DNA of 64,000 bases from Verrucomicrobiaceae bacterium (GTDB lineage: Bacteria; Verrucomicrobiota; Verrucomicrobiia; Verrucomicrobiales; Verrucomicrobiaceae), in the NCBI GenBank assembly GCA_027484445.1, contig JAIXSY010000055.1, positions 62,001-126,000 of the forward strand. The letters are read 5' to 3'. Position numbers and translations under genes: made by a program. The number at the start of each line of letters is the position of its first letter. The stretch's first letter is position 1. Positions 49,165 to 57,402 of the stretch are shown here, in pieces. The notes beneath the pieces are model-generated. The model was not told the DNA's origin. It saw only the letters and a list, made by a program, of their open reading frames with translations, and made no database searches.

Positions 49165-50655
49165 CTAAAGAGAGCCCTCAGGACCGGCTTTTTCCTTCGG
49201 TCGTAGCGTTTGTGACAGCCCCTCACGTTGTTTGAGGGTCAATGCTCTGGCGATGTCCTCCTTGCCTTTCCAGCCGGAGCGGTCCCAGCAATCTCCCATG
49301 CCTGCCATGAGGTGGGCAGCAAGCGGGCGGTTGCCCATCGTCACGGCAACAAGGCCGAGATCACTGCGCAACTGGTGGCTTTCGGTCCATGTTTCAGCAG
49401 CCGCACGCAGGGCGAGCTCGACCGTTTCAGACTTCAACCGGGCTTGGAGTTTTTCCAAATCTCCATCCGCGTGGACTCGGCGCAGCACTTGCCCGGCCAA
49501 GGCAGCCTTGGATTCTTCCAGCAGTTGATCCAGGGCCATGCAGCAGATTTTCCGTCCCTCTTCACCGCTTTGGATGAAAATCGAACTCAGCGCGATGACC
49601 AGGGGAGAGTAGTCGGGGAATGTTTCCAAGCCTTCTTTGAAGATGGGGGCGATCTCCGTCATTGGGCTGCCGCTGATGGCCATGAGGCGGATCATAGTGT
49701 CATACCAGGCGGGGCTGGTGCGCGGGATGCCGCGCATGATCTTGAGTCCCCGTTCAGAGTCACTTCGGATCACCGCAAGGGCGCCAGGAGAGCCGCTGAC
49801 CATGTGCTTCAGGGCATGGTGAAAAAGCAGGCGAGCCTCGCAGAGTTTGGCGAAGATGGATTCAGGCTTCTGCTTTTGCCAGAGCTGTATGGCGTTCAGC
49901 ATTTCTCCCCAGGCGGGCTCGGTTTGCGCGTCCTGGTCCAGGGGGCACATCGCATCCATGATGATCTCAAGAGCCCAATCACCGCCGGAAGTCATCAGGC
50001 GGCTGGTATCAATCGCCGTGAAGAAATGCTCCAGCCGGTTGATGTTCCCCTCGCGCAGCCGCAGGACCGCCATGTGCTCAATGGCTTTTTGCTGGGCTTT
50101 GCCGTCAAATTCGTCCCGCTCCGGCGGGAACTCGATTTTGCCCACCACTTTCAGGCTCATCGCCAGATAGAGCGCGCAGCAATGCTGGTGATAGCGCAGT
50201 GCCTTCCGCACCCACAGCAGGGAGCGGTCATCCTCCAGCATCATGGCAAAAGGAAACTCCTTCTCAATCAGCTCCACCGCCGGGGCAGCTTGCTTGATGT
50301 CACCGTAGTAGAGGCAGGTGTATGCCTTCGCCAGAAGGATGGAGCCCGCGTTGTGATAGGCCTTGAAGCGCTGTGCATCTTCCCAGCTTTGAAAATCCCT
50401 GACCTCTGAGCATAGCTGGCGGGCCTGGGGCAGGACTTTCTTCAAAGCCTCATCCATGTCAGGGAGGTGCTGGGGATTCCGCGAAGCATACCAGTATCTA
50501 GCGGCAGCTTGGTGGTTATCGTGGGCATCTCTTTCCTGGGCTGGCAGGGACTCGCGCTGATTTTGCTCGCGGATCTGGGGAGAAAGCCCCTGACCTAGAG
50601 ATGTTTCACAAGATAGACTAAGGCAAAAAACAAGAATTAGAGCAAAGGCAATCAT
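49165..50655 (-). CDS. Hypothetical secreted helical-repeat protein
   Basis: Signal peptide MIAFALILVFCLSLSC...; long helical, TPR-like content; no family recognised. Confidence 0.6.
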   Translation of the reverse strand: MIAFALILVFCLSLSCETSLGQGLSPQIREQNQRESLPAQERDAHDNHQAAARYWYASRNPQHLPDMDEALKKVLPQARQLCSEVRDFQSWEDAQRFKAYHNAGSILLAKAYTCLYYGDIKQAAPAVELIEKEFPFAMMLEDDRSLLWVRKALRYHQHCCALYLAMSLKVVGKIEFPPERDEFDGKAQQKAIEHMAVLRLREGNINRLEHFFTAIDTSRLMTSGGDWALEIIMDAMCPLDQDAQTEPAWGEMLNAIQLWQKQKPESIFAKLCEARLLFHHALKHMVSGSPGALAVIRSDSERGLKIMRGIPRTSPAWYDTMIRLMAISGSPMTEIAPIFKEGLETFPDYSPLVIALSSIFIQSGEEGRKICCMALDQLLEESKAALAGQVLRRVHADGDLEKLQARLKSETVELALRAAAETWTESHQLRSDLGLVAVTMGNRPLAAHLMAGMGDCWDRSGWKGKEDIARALTLKQREGLSQTLRPKEKAGPEGSL

Positions 50656-50687
50656 GAAATTATTATAAATATAATAATTTCATGATT
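50650..50687. promoter_or_regulatory. Perfect 17-bp inverted repeat overlapping a predicted sigma70 promoter and start codon
   Basis: AATCATGAAATTATTAT-AAAT-ATAATAATTTCATGATT; minus strand has TTGACA (50691-50696)-N17-TATATT (50668-50673) driving the gene starting at 50655. Confidence 0.8.
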
Positions 50688-50715
50688 CAATGTCAACCAA
50701 GTCCAGCTTCTTGTT

Positions 50716-51624
50716 TCACGAGCCCTTTTCATCCGCAGGCAATTTGCGCTTAAAGGCAGTTAACTTGGACCTCAAAACCAGAATCTGGTCATTTAACTCC
50801 TCAATCTGCCGCTCTAGTTTTGCACAATACTTCTCCGGATGGCGCTGCTGGATGCGGTCCAGCAGGTCCAGCAGCAGCATGACGCGCCACAGGCGGCTGG
50901 TCAGCGTGCGCAGGCGGTAGGCGCGCAGCAGTTTTCCAGCACGGAAAAAACGCCCAAAGTTCAGCAGACGCAGCGTCCGCAGGAAGGCCACCAGAGGCAG
51001 CAGGATGATCACTAGGTGGATCCAGTGCCGCTGGCAGTAGGCGAGCTTCTGCGGCGTCGCCGCGATCATCCACAGGAACTCCGCCGTGAAGCCGATCCAA
51101 ATCAGGCTGGTGGCCAGATGCAGGGCCATCGCCAGCCTGGGGTGCCTTTCCAAAGAATCGCCCAGGCTCAATTCCAAGACAAGGACGGGCACGACCAGCA
51201 GCGTCAGGACCAACATCGGCACCGCTAGCTTGTGCTCCATTTTTATTGAGGTCTCTGGCCCGGTGCGCCGCCAACCCACGCCGGGAATCCAGAGCCAGCC
51301 ATCCGGCGTGCTGGTGGCCGCCACCATGCGCAGCGGTGGCATCAGCCCGATCAGGACTAGCCTGCGCAGACGTGCTGCCCAGCCATCGGCCGCCTGAGAT
51401 AGCCCCCACACCGCTTCGACCACGATCACCCACCAAAGCAGCGCCAACCCCCAGCGATGCCAGGGGTGCTGGCGAACCAACTCACGAAAGGCCTCTGCAT
51501 CATCCCCATGCGGGAGCAACACGCCAACGAGCGCGAGAAAACTCAGCGCAGCGACCAGCATCAGACCATGGCGAAAGGCTCCTCCTGGGGGGAAGTCAGC
51601 ATCGGCAGAGCGGTCGGGAGCCAT
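50716..51624 (-). CDS. Hypothetical multi-TM protein with S4-like Arg-rich helix (voltage-sensor-like)
   Basis: Several TM helices; 'LPLVAFLRTLRLLNFGRFFRAGKLLRAYRLRTLTSRLWRVMLLL'; C-terminal coiled coil. Confidence 0.6.
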   Translation of the reverse strand: MAPDRSADADFPPGGAFRHGLMLVAALSFLALVGVLLPHGDDAEAFRELVRQHPWHRWGLALLWWVIVVEAVWGLSQAADGWAARLRRLVLIGLMPPLRMVAATSTPDGWLWIPGVGWRRTGPETSIKMEHKLAVPMLVLTLLVVPVLVLELSLGDSLERHPRLAMALHLATSLIWIGFTAEFLWMIAATPQKLAYCQRHWIHLVIILLPLVAFLRTLRLLNFGRFFRAGKLLRAYRLRTLTSRLWRVMLLLDLLDRIQQRHPEKYCAKLERQIEELNDQILVLRSKLTAFKRKLPADEKGS

Positions 51625-51694
51625 GAAGCTTTACATTAGCCCCTGATGCGCGTTTGCAAAGCCGCCACTTCCCCCCATCTTCCGCGCCCTTTTT

Positions 51695-54600
51695 ATGCCC
51701 GAACTCGAAAAGACTTACACGCCAGCCGAGGTCGAAGCCCGCTGGTATCAGCGCTGGCTCAAAGACGACTGCTTTAAAGCTAGGCCCGAACACGTCAGCG
51801 AGAAGCGCCCTGCTTATAGCATCGTTATCCCGCCGCCGAACGTCACGGGCATCCTCACTCTCGGCCATGTGCTGAACAACACCATCCAGGACATCCTCGC
51901 CCGCCGCGCCCGCATGCTCGGGAAAGAAGTGCTCTGGCTGCCCGGCACCGACCACGCCGGCATCGCCACGCAAAACGTCGTCGAGAAGACGCTGAAAAAG
52001 CAGGGCGTCATCAAGCACCGCGACGATCTCGGCCGCGAGGGCCTGGTGGCGAAGATCTGGGAATGGAAGGAAAAGCACGGCGGCATCATCATTGAGCAGC
52101 TCAAGAAGCTCGGTGCCTCCTGCGATTGGAGCCGCGAGCGCTTCACCTTTGACGACGACTACAACGCCTGCGTCATGCGCGTGTTCGTCGATCTCTACAA
52201 AAAGGGCCTCATCTACCGTGGCAAGCGCATGGTGAACTGGTGCCCGTCCTCCCTCACCGCGCTCAGCGATGAGGAGGTCGTCATGAAGGCGCAAAACGCC
52301 ATCATGTATCACTTCAAAGTCGAGGTCGTCGAGGAGCCCGGCACCTGGCTCACCATCGCCACCACGCGGCCTGAAGTGATCCCGGGCGACCAAGCCATTG
52401 CCGTGAATCCGAAGGACGAGCGCTATGCGCACCTCATCGGCAAACACGTCCGCCGTCCGCTGCCGGTCGAAGACCAGGCGCTCATCCCGATCATCGCCGA
52501 CGAGCATGTCGATTTCACCTTCGGCACCGGCGTGTTGAAAGTCACCCCAGCGCATGACAAGGCCGACTTTGAGATCGCGCAGCGTCACAACCTGCCCGCT
52601 GTCGATGTCATGCATCCGAACGGCGTGCTCAACGAACTCGCTGGCAAGGACCTCGCCGGCATGGAGCGCTTCGCCGCCCGCAAACGCGCCGCCGAGCTGC
52701 TCGCGGAGATTGGCAGCCTCGTCAAAGAGGAGCCCTATCAGAACAACCTCGGCTACTCCGAGCGTGCCGACGTGCCCATCGAGAGCCGCCTGAGCGAGCA
52801 GTGGTTCCTCAAATACCCGAGCGTGAAGGTAAGCCAGGCCGTCGTGGCGAATGGCGAGATGAAATTCCACCCCGACCGCTGGGCGAAGGTCTATGACCAC
52901 TGGATGACCGGCCTTCAGGACTGGTGCATCAGCCGCCAAGTCTGGTGGGGACATCGGATTCCGGTGTGGTATTCAAAAGGCCTGGGAGAACTGAACCGTG
53001 AGGTCATCGTCATCGAGTGTGACCGCTCCCCGATTGAGGGTCAGAACATCAAAGAACTACGCGCCTCGGCTTGGGCTTGGGCAGAATCTCACGGGATTAT
53101 CGGTCACGAGTTTCACAACGATGATACCAATGCCGACATCGAAGTCGTCAAAGCAAGCCTGCGTCATGCCTTCGACAACTATGGCGTGGTCAATGTGCTG
53201 CTCATCCCGTTGCTGCCCGAACTGCTCAAGACAGCCGTGCTCGTCGCCACTGTGCCACATGAGCCGTTCTCACCTGAGATGAAGGCAGTGCACCGTTACT
53301 TTGCAGCCTGCCGCATGGGCGGGAAGCTCTACCGCGTCAAATTCACGGTCAAAGAGCGTCGGGATGGACACCGCCTCTACGATCATCAAAGCGCGGAGAT
53401 CGTGGAGGAAAAAAAAGTGGAGCTTGGTGGTGACAAGTCTCCGGCGGGTCGTTCCGATGAAGGAAAGTTGCCCACACAGCCTGCACCAAGCTCCATAGTG
53501 AGTTTGGGCCATCTGGTCGAGGAAGTCAAATCCACGGATGATTTCGTCCGCTGTCAGCTCGACTCGCCGGGAGAAACCTGGACCCAAGACCCCGACGTCC
53601 TCGACACCTGGTTCTCCTCCTGGCTGTGGCCCTTTGCCACGATGGGATGGCCGGAGAAGACCTCCACGTTGAAGGCTTTCTATCCCACGACCGATCTCGT
53701 CACGGGGCCGGACATCATCTTCTTCTGGGTCGCCCGCATGATCATGGCGGGCTTCGAGTGGATGGGCGAGCTGCCGTTCAAGAACGTCTATTTCACCGGC
53801 ATCATCCGCGACAAGCAGGGCCGCAAAATGTCCAAATCGCTCGGCAATTCGCCCGATCCGCTAGAGCTGATCGCGAGCTACAGCGCGGATGCCCTGCGCT
53901 TCGGCATCATGCGCAGTGCGCCGCTGGGTCAGGACATCTGCTTCGACGAAAAGAACGTCGAACTCGGCCGCAACTTCTGCACCAAGCTCTGGAACGCCGC
54001 CCGCTTCCGCCAGATGCAAGGTGGCGAGGTCGAGACCGAGATCAGCGCCGCCCTCCTCAGCAGCGACGACAAATGGATCCTCCTGCGCCTCAACACCGCC
54101 ATCGCCGAAGTCAGCACCGCGTTGGAAGAATACCGCTTCAGCGATGCCACCGCCACGCTCTACCGCTTCTTCTGGAGCGAGTACTGCGACTGGTACATCG
54201 AGGCCAGCAAAGCCGTGCTGCAAAGTGGATCAGCCGTCTCGGCTGAGGCAGGCGGGACGCCTGCACCACACTCCCGCCGTACCAACACCCTCGCCGTCAT
54301 CGACTTCGTGCTCGGGCACACGCTGCGTTTGTTCCATCCCTTCATGCCCTTCATCACCGAAGAGCTGTGGCACGGCATGGGCTTCAACGCCGACCTTCCC
54401 GAAAACCAAGGCGGCAAGAGCATCATGTTCGCGCCCTGGCCGAAGCCGCTCGACGCGGACGAACTCGCCCACTTTGGCATCCTGCCCGAGGACGAAAAAG
54501 CCGCGAATGACAAGTATGAGACGGTCGTGCTAGGCCGCGGGCTGAAGAGCACCTTCAACATCAACAAGAAGGTGCGCTTTGTCCTCAAGCCGAACCAGGA

Positions 54601-54946
54601 ACTGCCCTCGCATGAGATCGAAGTGATCCGCATCCTGCTGAATGCCGAGCCGCTGGAGGTGGATGCCGCCTTCACGCCGACCAAGGGCACCCCGAGCGCC
54701 CTGACCCCGCTGGGCACCATTTTCCTGCCGCTCGATGGCCTCATCGACGTGGAAGCCGAGCGCGCCCGTGTTTCCAAAGAACTGGCCAAAGTGGCCAGCG
54801 AACTGGAAAAAGTGCGTGCCAAGCTGGCGGACGAAAACTTCACCTCCAAAGTCCCGCAGAAGGTGCTGGATGAGCACCAGCAGCGCGAAACCGACTGGCA
54901 GGAGAAGGCCGCGAAACTGAAAGAAATGCTGGCCGCGCTGGGCTGA
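51695..54946 (+). CDS. valS: Valyl-tRNA synthetase with two in-frame insertions
   Basis: 'VIPPPNVTGILTLGHVLNNTIQDILARRARM', 'WLPGTDHAGIATQNVVEK', 'WCISRQVWWGHRIPVWY', 'DPDVLDTWFSSWLWPFATMGWP', 'GRKMSKSLGNSPDP', C-terminal coiled coil. Confidence 0.96.
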   Translation: MPELEKTYTPAEVEARWYQRWLKDDCFKARPEHVSEKRPAYSIVIPPPNVTGILTLGHVLNNTIQDILARRARMLGKEVLWLPGTDHAGIATQNVVEKTLKKQGVIKHRDDLGREGLVAKIWEWKEKHGGIIIEQLKKLGASCDWSRERFTFDDDYNACVMRVFVDLYKKGLIYRGKRMVNWCPSSLTALSDEEVVMKAQNAIMYHFKVEVVEEPGTWLTIATTRPEVIPGDQAIAVNPKDERYAHLIGKHVRRPLPVEDQALIPIIADEHVDFTFGTGVLKVTPAHDKADFEIAQRHNLPAVDVMHPNGVLNELAGKDLAGMERFAARKRAAELLAEIGSLVKEEPYQNNLGYSERADVPIESRLSEQWFLKYPSVKVSQAVVANGEMKFHPDRWAKVYDHWMTGLQDWCISRQVWWGHRIPVWYSKGLGELNREVIVIECDRSPIEGQNIKELRASAWAWAESHGIIGHEFHNDDTNADIEVVKASLRHAFDNYGVVNVLLIPLLPELLKTAVLVATVPHEPFSPEMKAVHRYFAACRMGGKLYRVKFTVKERRDGHRLYDHQSAEIVEEKKVELGGDKSPAGRSDEGKLPTQPAPSSIVSLGHLVEEVKSTDDFVRCQLDSPGETWTQDPDVLDTWFSSWLWPFATMGWPEKTSTLKAFYPTTDLVTGPDIIFFWVARMIMAGFEWMGELPFKNVYFTGIIRDKQGRKMSKSLGNSPDPLELIASYSADALRFGIMRSAPLGQDICFDEKNVELGRNFCTKLWNAARFRQMQGGEVETEISAALLSSDDKWILLRLNTAIAEVSTALEEYRFSDATATLYRFFWSEYCDWYIEASKAVLQSGSAVSAEAGGTPAPHSRRTNTLAVIDFVLGHTLRLFHPFMPFITEELWHGMGFNADLPENQGGKSIMFAPWPKPLDADELAHFGILPEDEKAANDKYETVVLGRGLKSTFNINKKVRFVLKPNQELPSHEIEVIRILLNAEPLEVDAAFTPTKGTPSALTPLGTIFLPLDGLIDVEAERARVSKELAKVASELEKVRAKLADENFTSKVPQKVLDEHQQRETDWQEKAAKLKEMLAALG
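54224..54271. repeat. REPIN-like double palindrome inside valS
   Basis: AGTGGATCAGCCGTCTCGGCTGAGGCAGGCGGGACGCCTGCACCACAC: hairpins TCAGCCG-TCT-CGGCTGA and GCAGGCG-GGA-CGCCTGC; the two ends align as GTGGNNCAGSCGTCYCGSCTG in inverted orientation. Confidence 0.8.
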
Positions 54947-54967
54947 CACCCGTTTCCTGGAAGGATC

Positions 54968-55762
54968 ATGGCGGACCTCACGCTCACCTTTCTCGGCACC
55001 GGCACCTCGGTGGGGGTGCCAATGATCGGGTGTGACTGCGAGACCTGCCGGAGCACTGACCCGAGGGACAATCGAATGCGCTCCAGCGTGTGGATGCGCA
55101 CGCCGGAGATGGCTTGGGTGGTGGACACGGGGCCGGACTTTCGCAGCCAGTGCCTGAGAGCGGGGGTGCGACACCTGGATGCCGCGCTTTTCACCCATCC
55201 GCACATGGATCACGTGACGGGATTCGATGAATTGAGGCGATTCACCATTCCCGCCGAGGCGTCCATGCCTGTGTATGCCCTGCCCTCTTGCCTAGCCGTG
55301 CTGGAGCGCATGTTTTTTTATGCCTTCAACGGCGAAAACCGCTACCGGGGCTACCTAAAGCCATTCCCGAAGCCCATCCACGGCCCCTTTCACCTGGGGG
55401 AAACGTTGGTGACACCGCTGCCTGTGTTGCACGGCAAGGTGGAGTGCATCGGCTACCTTTTTTCCCGGCATGGGCGCAAGCTCTGTGCCTACATTCCCGA
55501 TGCGAAGGTGCTGCTGCCGGAGAGCCTAGAGGCCATCCAAGGCGTGGACACCCTGATCATCGACGCCCTGCGGCACACGGAGCACAGCACGCACATGAGC
55601 TTTGCCGAGGCGCTGCAGGTGCATGAGCAGGCGCAGCCCAGGCGGACCTTTTTCACCCATCTTCAGTGTGAAATCCTGCACGCGAGGGAAGAACCGAGGC
55701 TACCTGCGGATGTCCGCATTGCTTACGATGGGCTGGAATTGAGCTGGGAGCTGGCGGAGTGA
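54968..55762 (+). CDS. MBL-fold metal-dependent hydrolase (PhnP-like)
   Basis: 'FLGTGTSVGVPMIGCDCETCRSTDPRDNRMRSSVWM', 'LFTHPHMDHVTGFDELRRF'. Confidence 0.88.
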   Translation: MADLTLTFLGTGTSVGVPMIGCDCETCRSTDPRDNRMRSSVWMRTPEMAWVVDTGPDFRSQCLRAGVRHLDAALFTHPHMDHVTGFDELRRFTIPAEASMPVYALPSCLAVLERMFFYAFNGENRYRGYLKPFPKPIHGPFHLGETLVTPLPVLHGKVECIGYLFSRHGRKLCAYIPDAKVLLPESLEAIQGVDTLIIDALRHTEHSTHMSFAEALQVHEQAQPRRTFFTHLQCEILHAREEPRLPADVRIAYDGLELSWELAE

Positions 55763-57384
55763 TGACCATGACGCTGCGCATTTCCTCATCTGCCTTTGCC
55801 TGTCTTCAGGGGCCAAACCCCATCCACGCTTGGTTGGCAGCGATGGCCTTGCTAGGGAACAGCTGTCTGAGCGGCCAAAACCCAGCCTCGCCGCATCAGG
55901 GCATCGACCTTCCCAGCGAGACGGTGGTGGTGTTCAACAAGGACTTCGCGCAATCCGAAGAGTTGGCGAAGTATTACGCCAGCAAGCGCGGCATCTCCTC
56001 GGACCAAGTGATCGGGCTCAGTTTGCCAGGAGAAGACAGCATTTCCCGCGAGGAATACGATCGCCTGATCCGCAAGCCGCTCTTTGAGACCTTCATTCGA
56101 CAGGGCTGGTGGAAGCTGAGCCCCACAGAAATCGCCGATCCCATTTCTGCGAAACCTCGCCAGACCATGATGGTCACAGAATCCAGCGTACGGATCCTTT
56201 GCCTGATGCGGGGGGTGCCCTTTCAGGTGCGGCGCCAGCAGGAAAAACCAGCCACCTCCAAAGAAGACGAGGCCAGTGTGGACAGCGAACTCTGCACCCT
56301 GGGGATGCCGCGTGCTGACTTGGCCGGAGCCATGCGGAACCCCTACTTCGATCAAGACATGCGCTTCCAAATTTTTCAGGGAGCTCCGGGCATGTTGCTG
56401 GTGGGACGGCTCGATGCGCCCGATGCGGAAACCGTGCGACGCATGATCGATGATGCCAAGCGGGCTGAACAGGAAGGCCTGCGTGGGCGGGCTGTGATCG
56501 ACATGGCACTGAAAACCGGTGCCTATCAGGAAGGCGAAGACTGGCTGGCGAGAAGCGCCATCCTCTTCCGTGAAAGTGGCGTGCCCGTGTTCATCGACAA
56601 AGAAGAGCCGCTGATCGCCGATCACTGGCCTCTACCAGACACGGCGTTTTACTTTGGCTGGTACACCACCACAGTCAGCGGAGCCGTGGGCAGCCCATCG
56701 TTTCATTTCATGCCAGGGGCCGTGGCCTGTCATCTGCACAGCTACAGCGCCGCAGCCATCCGCTCGCCTGACCGGCACTGGGTGGGACCGCTGCTGAAGC
56801 GTGGGGCAGCGGTTGCCTTGGGCAATGTCTTTGAGCCTTACCTGAGCCTGACGGTGCACTTTGATGTGCTGAACAAACGTCTGCTGGAAGGTTACACGGT
56901 GGCTGAGGCAGCGTGGAATGCCACACCCGTGCTTTCTTGGATGAGCGTGGTCTGCGGCGATCCGCTGTACCGTCCCTATGCCCGAGGCCCAGGCTCGACG
57001 ATGGGAGACAACTCACAGGCCCGCGACTATGCGCTCTACCAGGGTTTGTCCATGCGGCTGCGTGACCAAGGCAGCTTGGGTCTAAAAAAAGCACTGACCG
57101 ACCTCGCCGAGACACGCCATCGCCCCCACCTGCTGGAACTCACGGCTCTGCTCTCCGCGAGCGAGGGTAAAAGCGCAGAGGCGATTGATCTGCTGGATCA
57201 TGCCGCCAGTCTCTACGAGACACCGGCAGACCGCGCCCGCAGCTGGATCTACGAAGCCGATTTGCTGAAAAAAGAAGGTCGCGACCGGGAGAGCCGCGAC
57301 CTTCTGGAGAAAATTTTAGCAGAGCCAAGCTTCAGCAACGTACCTGCGATTTTAGCTGCGAAAACTCGGCTGGCTCAGCCTTGA
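55759..57384 (+). CDS. TIGR03790 family protein
   Basis: 'ETVVVFNKDFAQSEELAKYYASKRGISSDQVIGLSLPGEDSISREEYDRLIRKPL', 'YFGWYTTTVSGAV', 'GAAVALGNVFEPYLSLTVHFDV...AWNATPVLSWMSVVCGDPLYRPY'. Confidence 0.85.
   Translation: MMTMTLRISSSAFACLQGPNPIHAWLAAMALLGNSCLSGQNPASPHQGIDLPSETVVVFNKDFAQSEELAKYYASKRGISSDQVIGLSLPGEDSISREEYDRLIRKPLFETFIRQGWWKLSPTEIADPISAKPRQTMMVTESSVRILCLMRGVPFQVRRQQEKPATSKEDEASVDSELCTLGMPRADLAGAMRNPYFDQDMRFQIFQGAPGMLLVGRLDAPDAETVRRMIDDAKRAEQEGLRGRAVIDMALKTGAYQEGEDWLARSAILFRESGVPVFIDKEEPLIADHWPLPDTAFYFGWYTTTVSGAVGSPSFHFMPGAVACHLHSYSAAAIRSPDRHWVGPLLKRGAAVALGNVFEPYLSLTVHFDVLNKRLLEGYTVAEAAWNATPVLSWMSVVCGDPLYRPYARGPGSTMGDNSQARDYALYQGLSMRLRDQGSLGLKKALTDLAETRHRPHLLELTALLSASEGKSAEAIDLLDHAASLYETPADRARSWIYEADLLKKEGRDRESRDLLEKILAEPSFSNVPAILAAKTRLAQP
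57268..57304 (-). terminator. Rho-independent terminator on the minus strand, embedded in the TIGR03790 coding sequence
   Basis: Minus strand GAAGGTCGCG-GCTCTCCCGGT-CGCGACCTTC TTTTTT: perfect 10-bp stem plus U-tract, ~100 nt downstream of the stop of the minus gene ending at 57403. Confidence 0.75.
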
Positions 57385-57402
57385 GCCTCGCTTCAGCAAT
57401 CG

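Noticed and set aside
49228-50409. 393-aa plus-strand ORF antisense to the hypothetical gene at 49165-50655
   Set aside because: The minus ORF is longer, has a signal peptide and a promoter; the plus ORF has no start context or family.
50703-50720. TTGTTTCACGAG as a parS-like site
   Set aside because: Only a half-match to the TGTTTCACGTGAAACA consensus; the other half is absent and no second site was found.
51596-52954. 452-aa minus-strand ORF antisense to valS
   Set aside because: Composition artefact opposite clearly coding valS; no domain recognisable.
54160-55206. 348-aa minus-strand ORF antisense to valS and the MBL gene
   Set aside because: Overlaps two supported genes; Ser-rich shadow translation.
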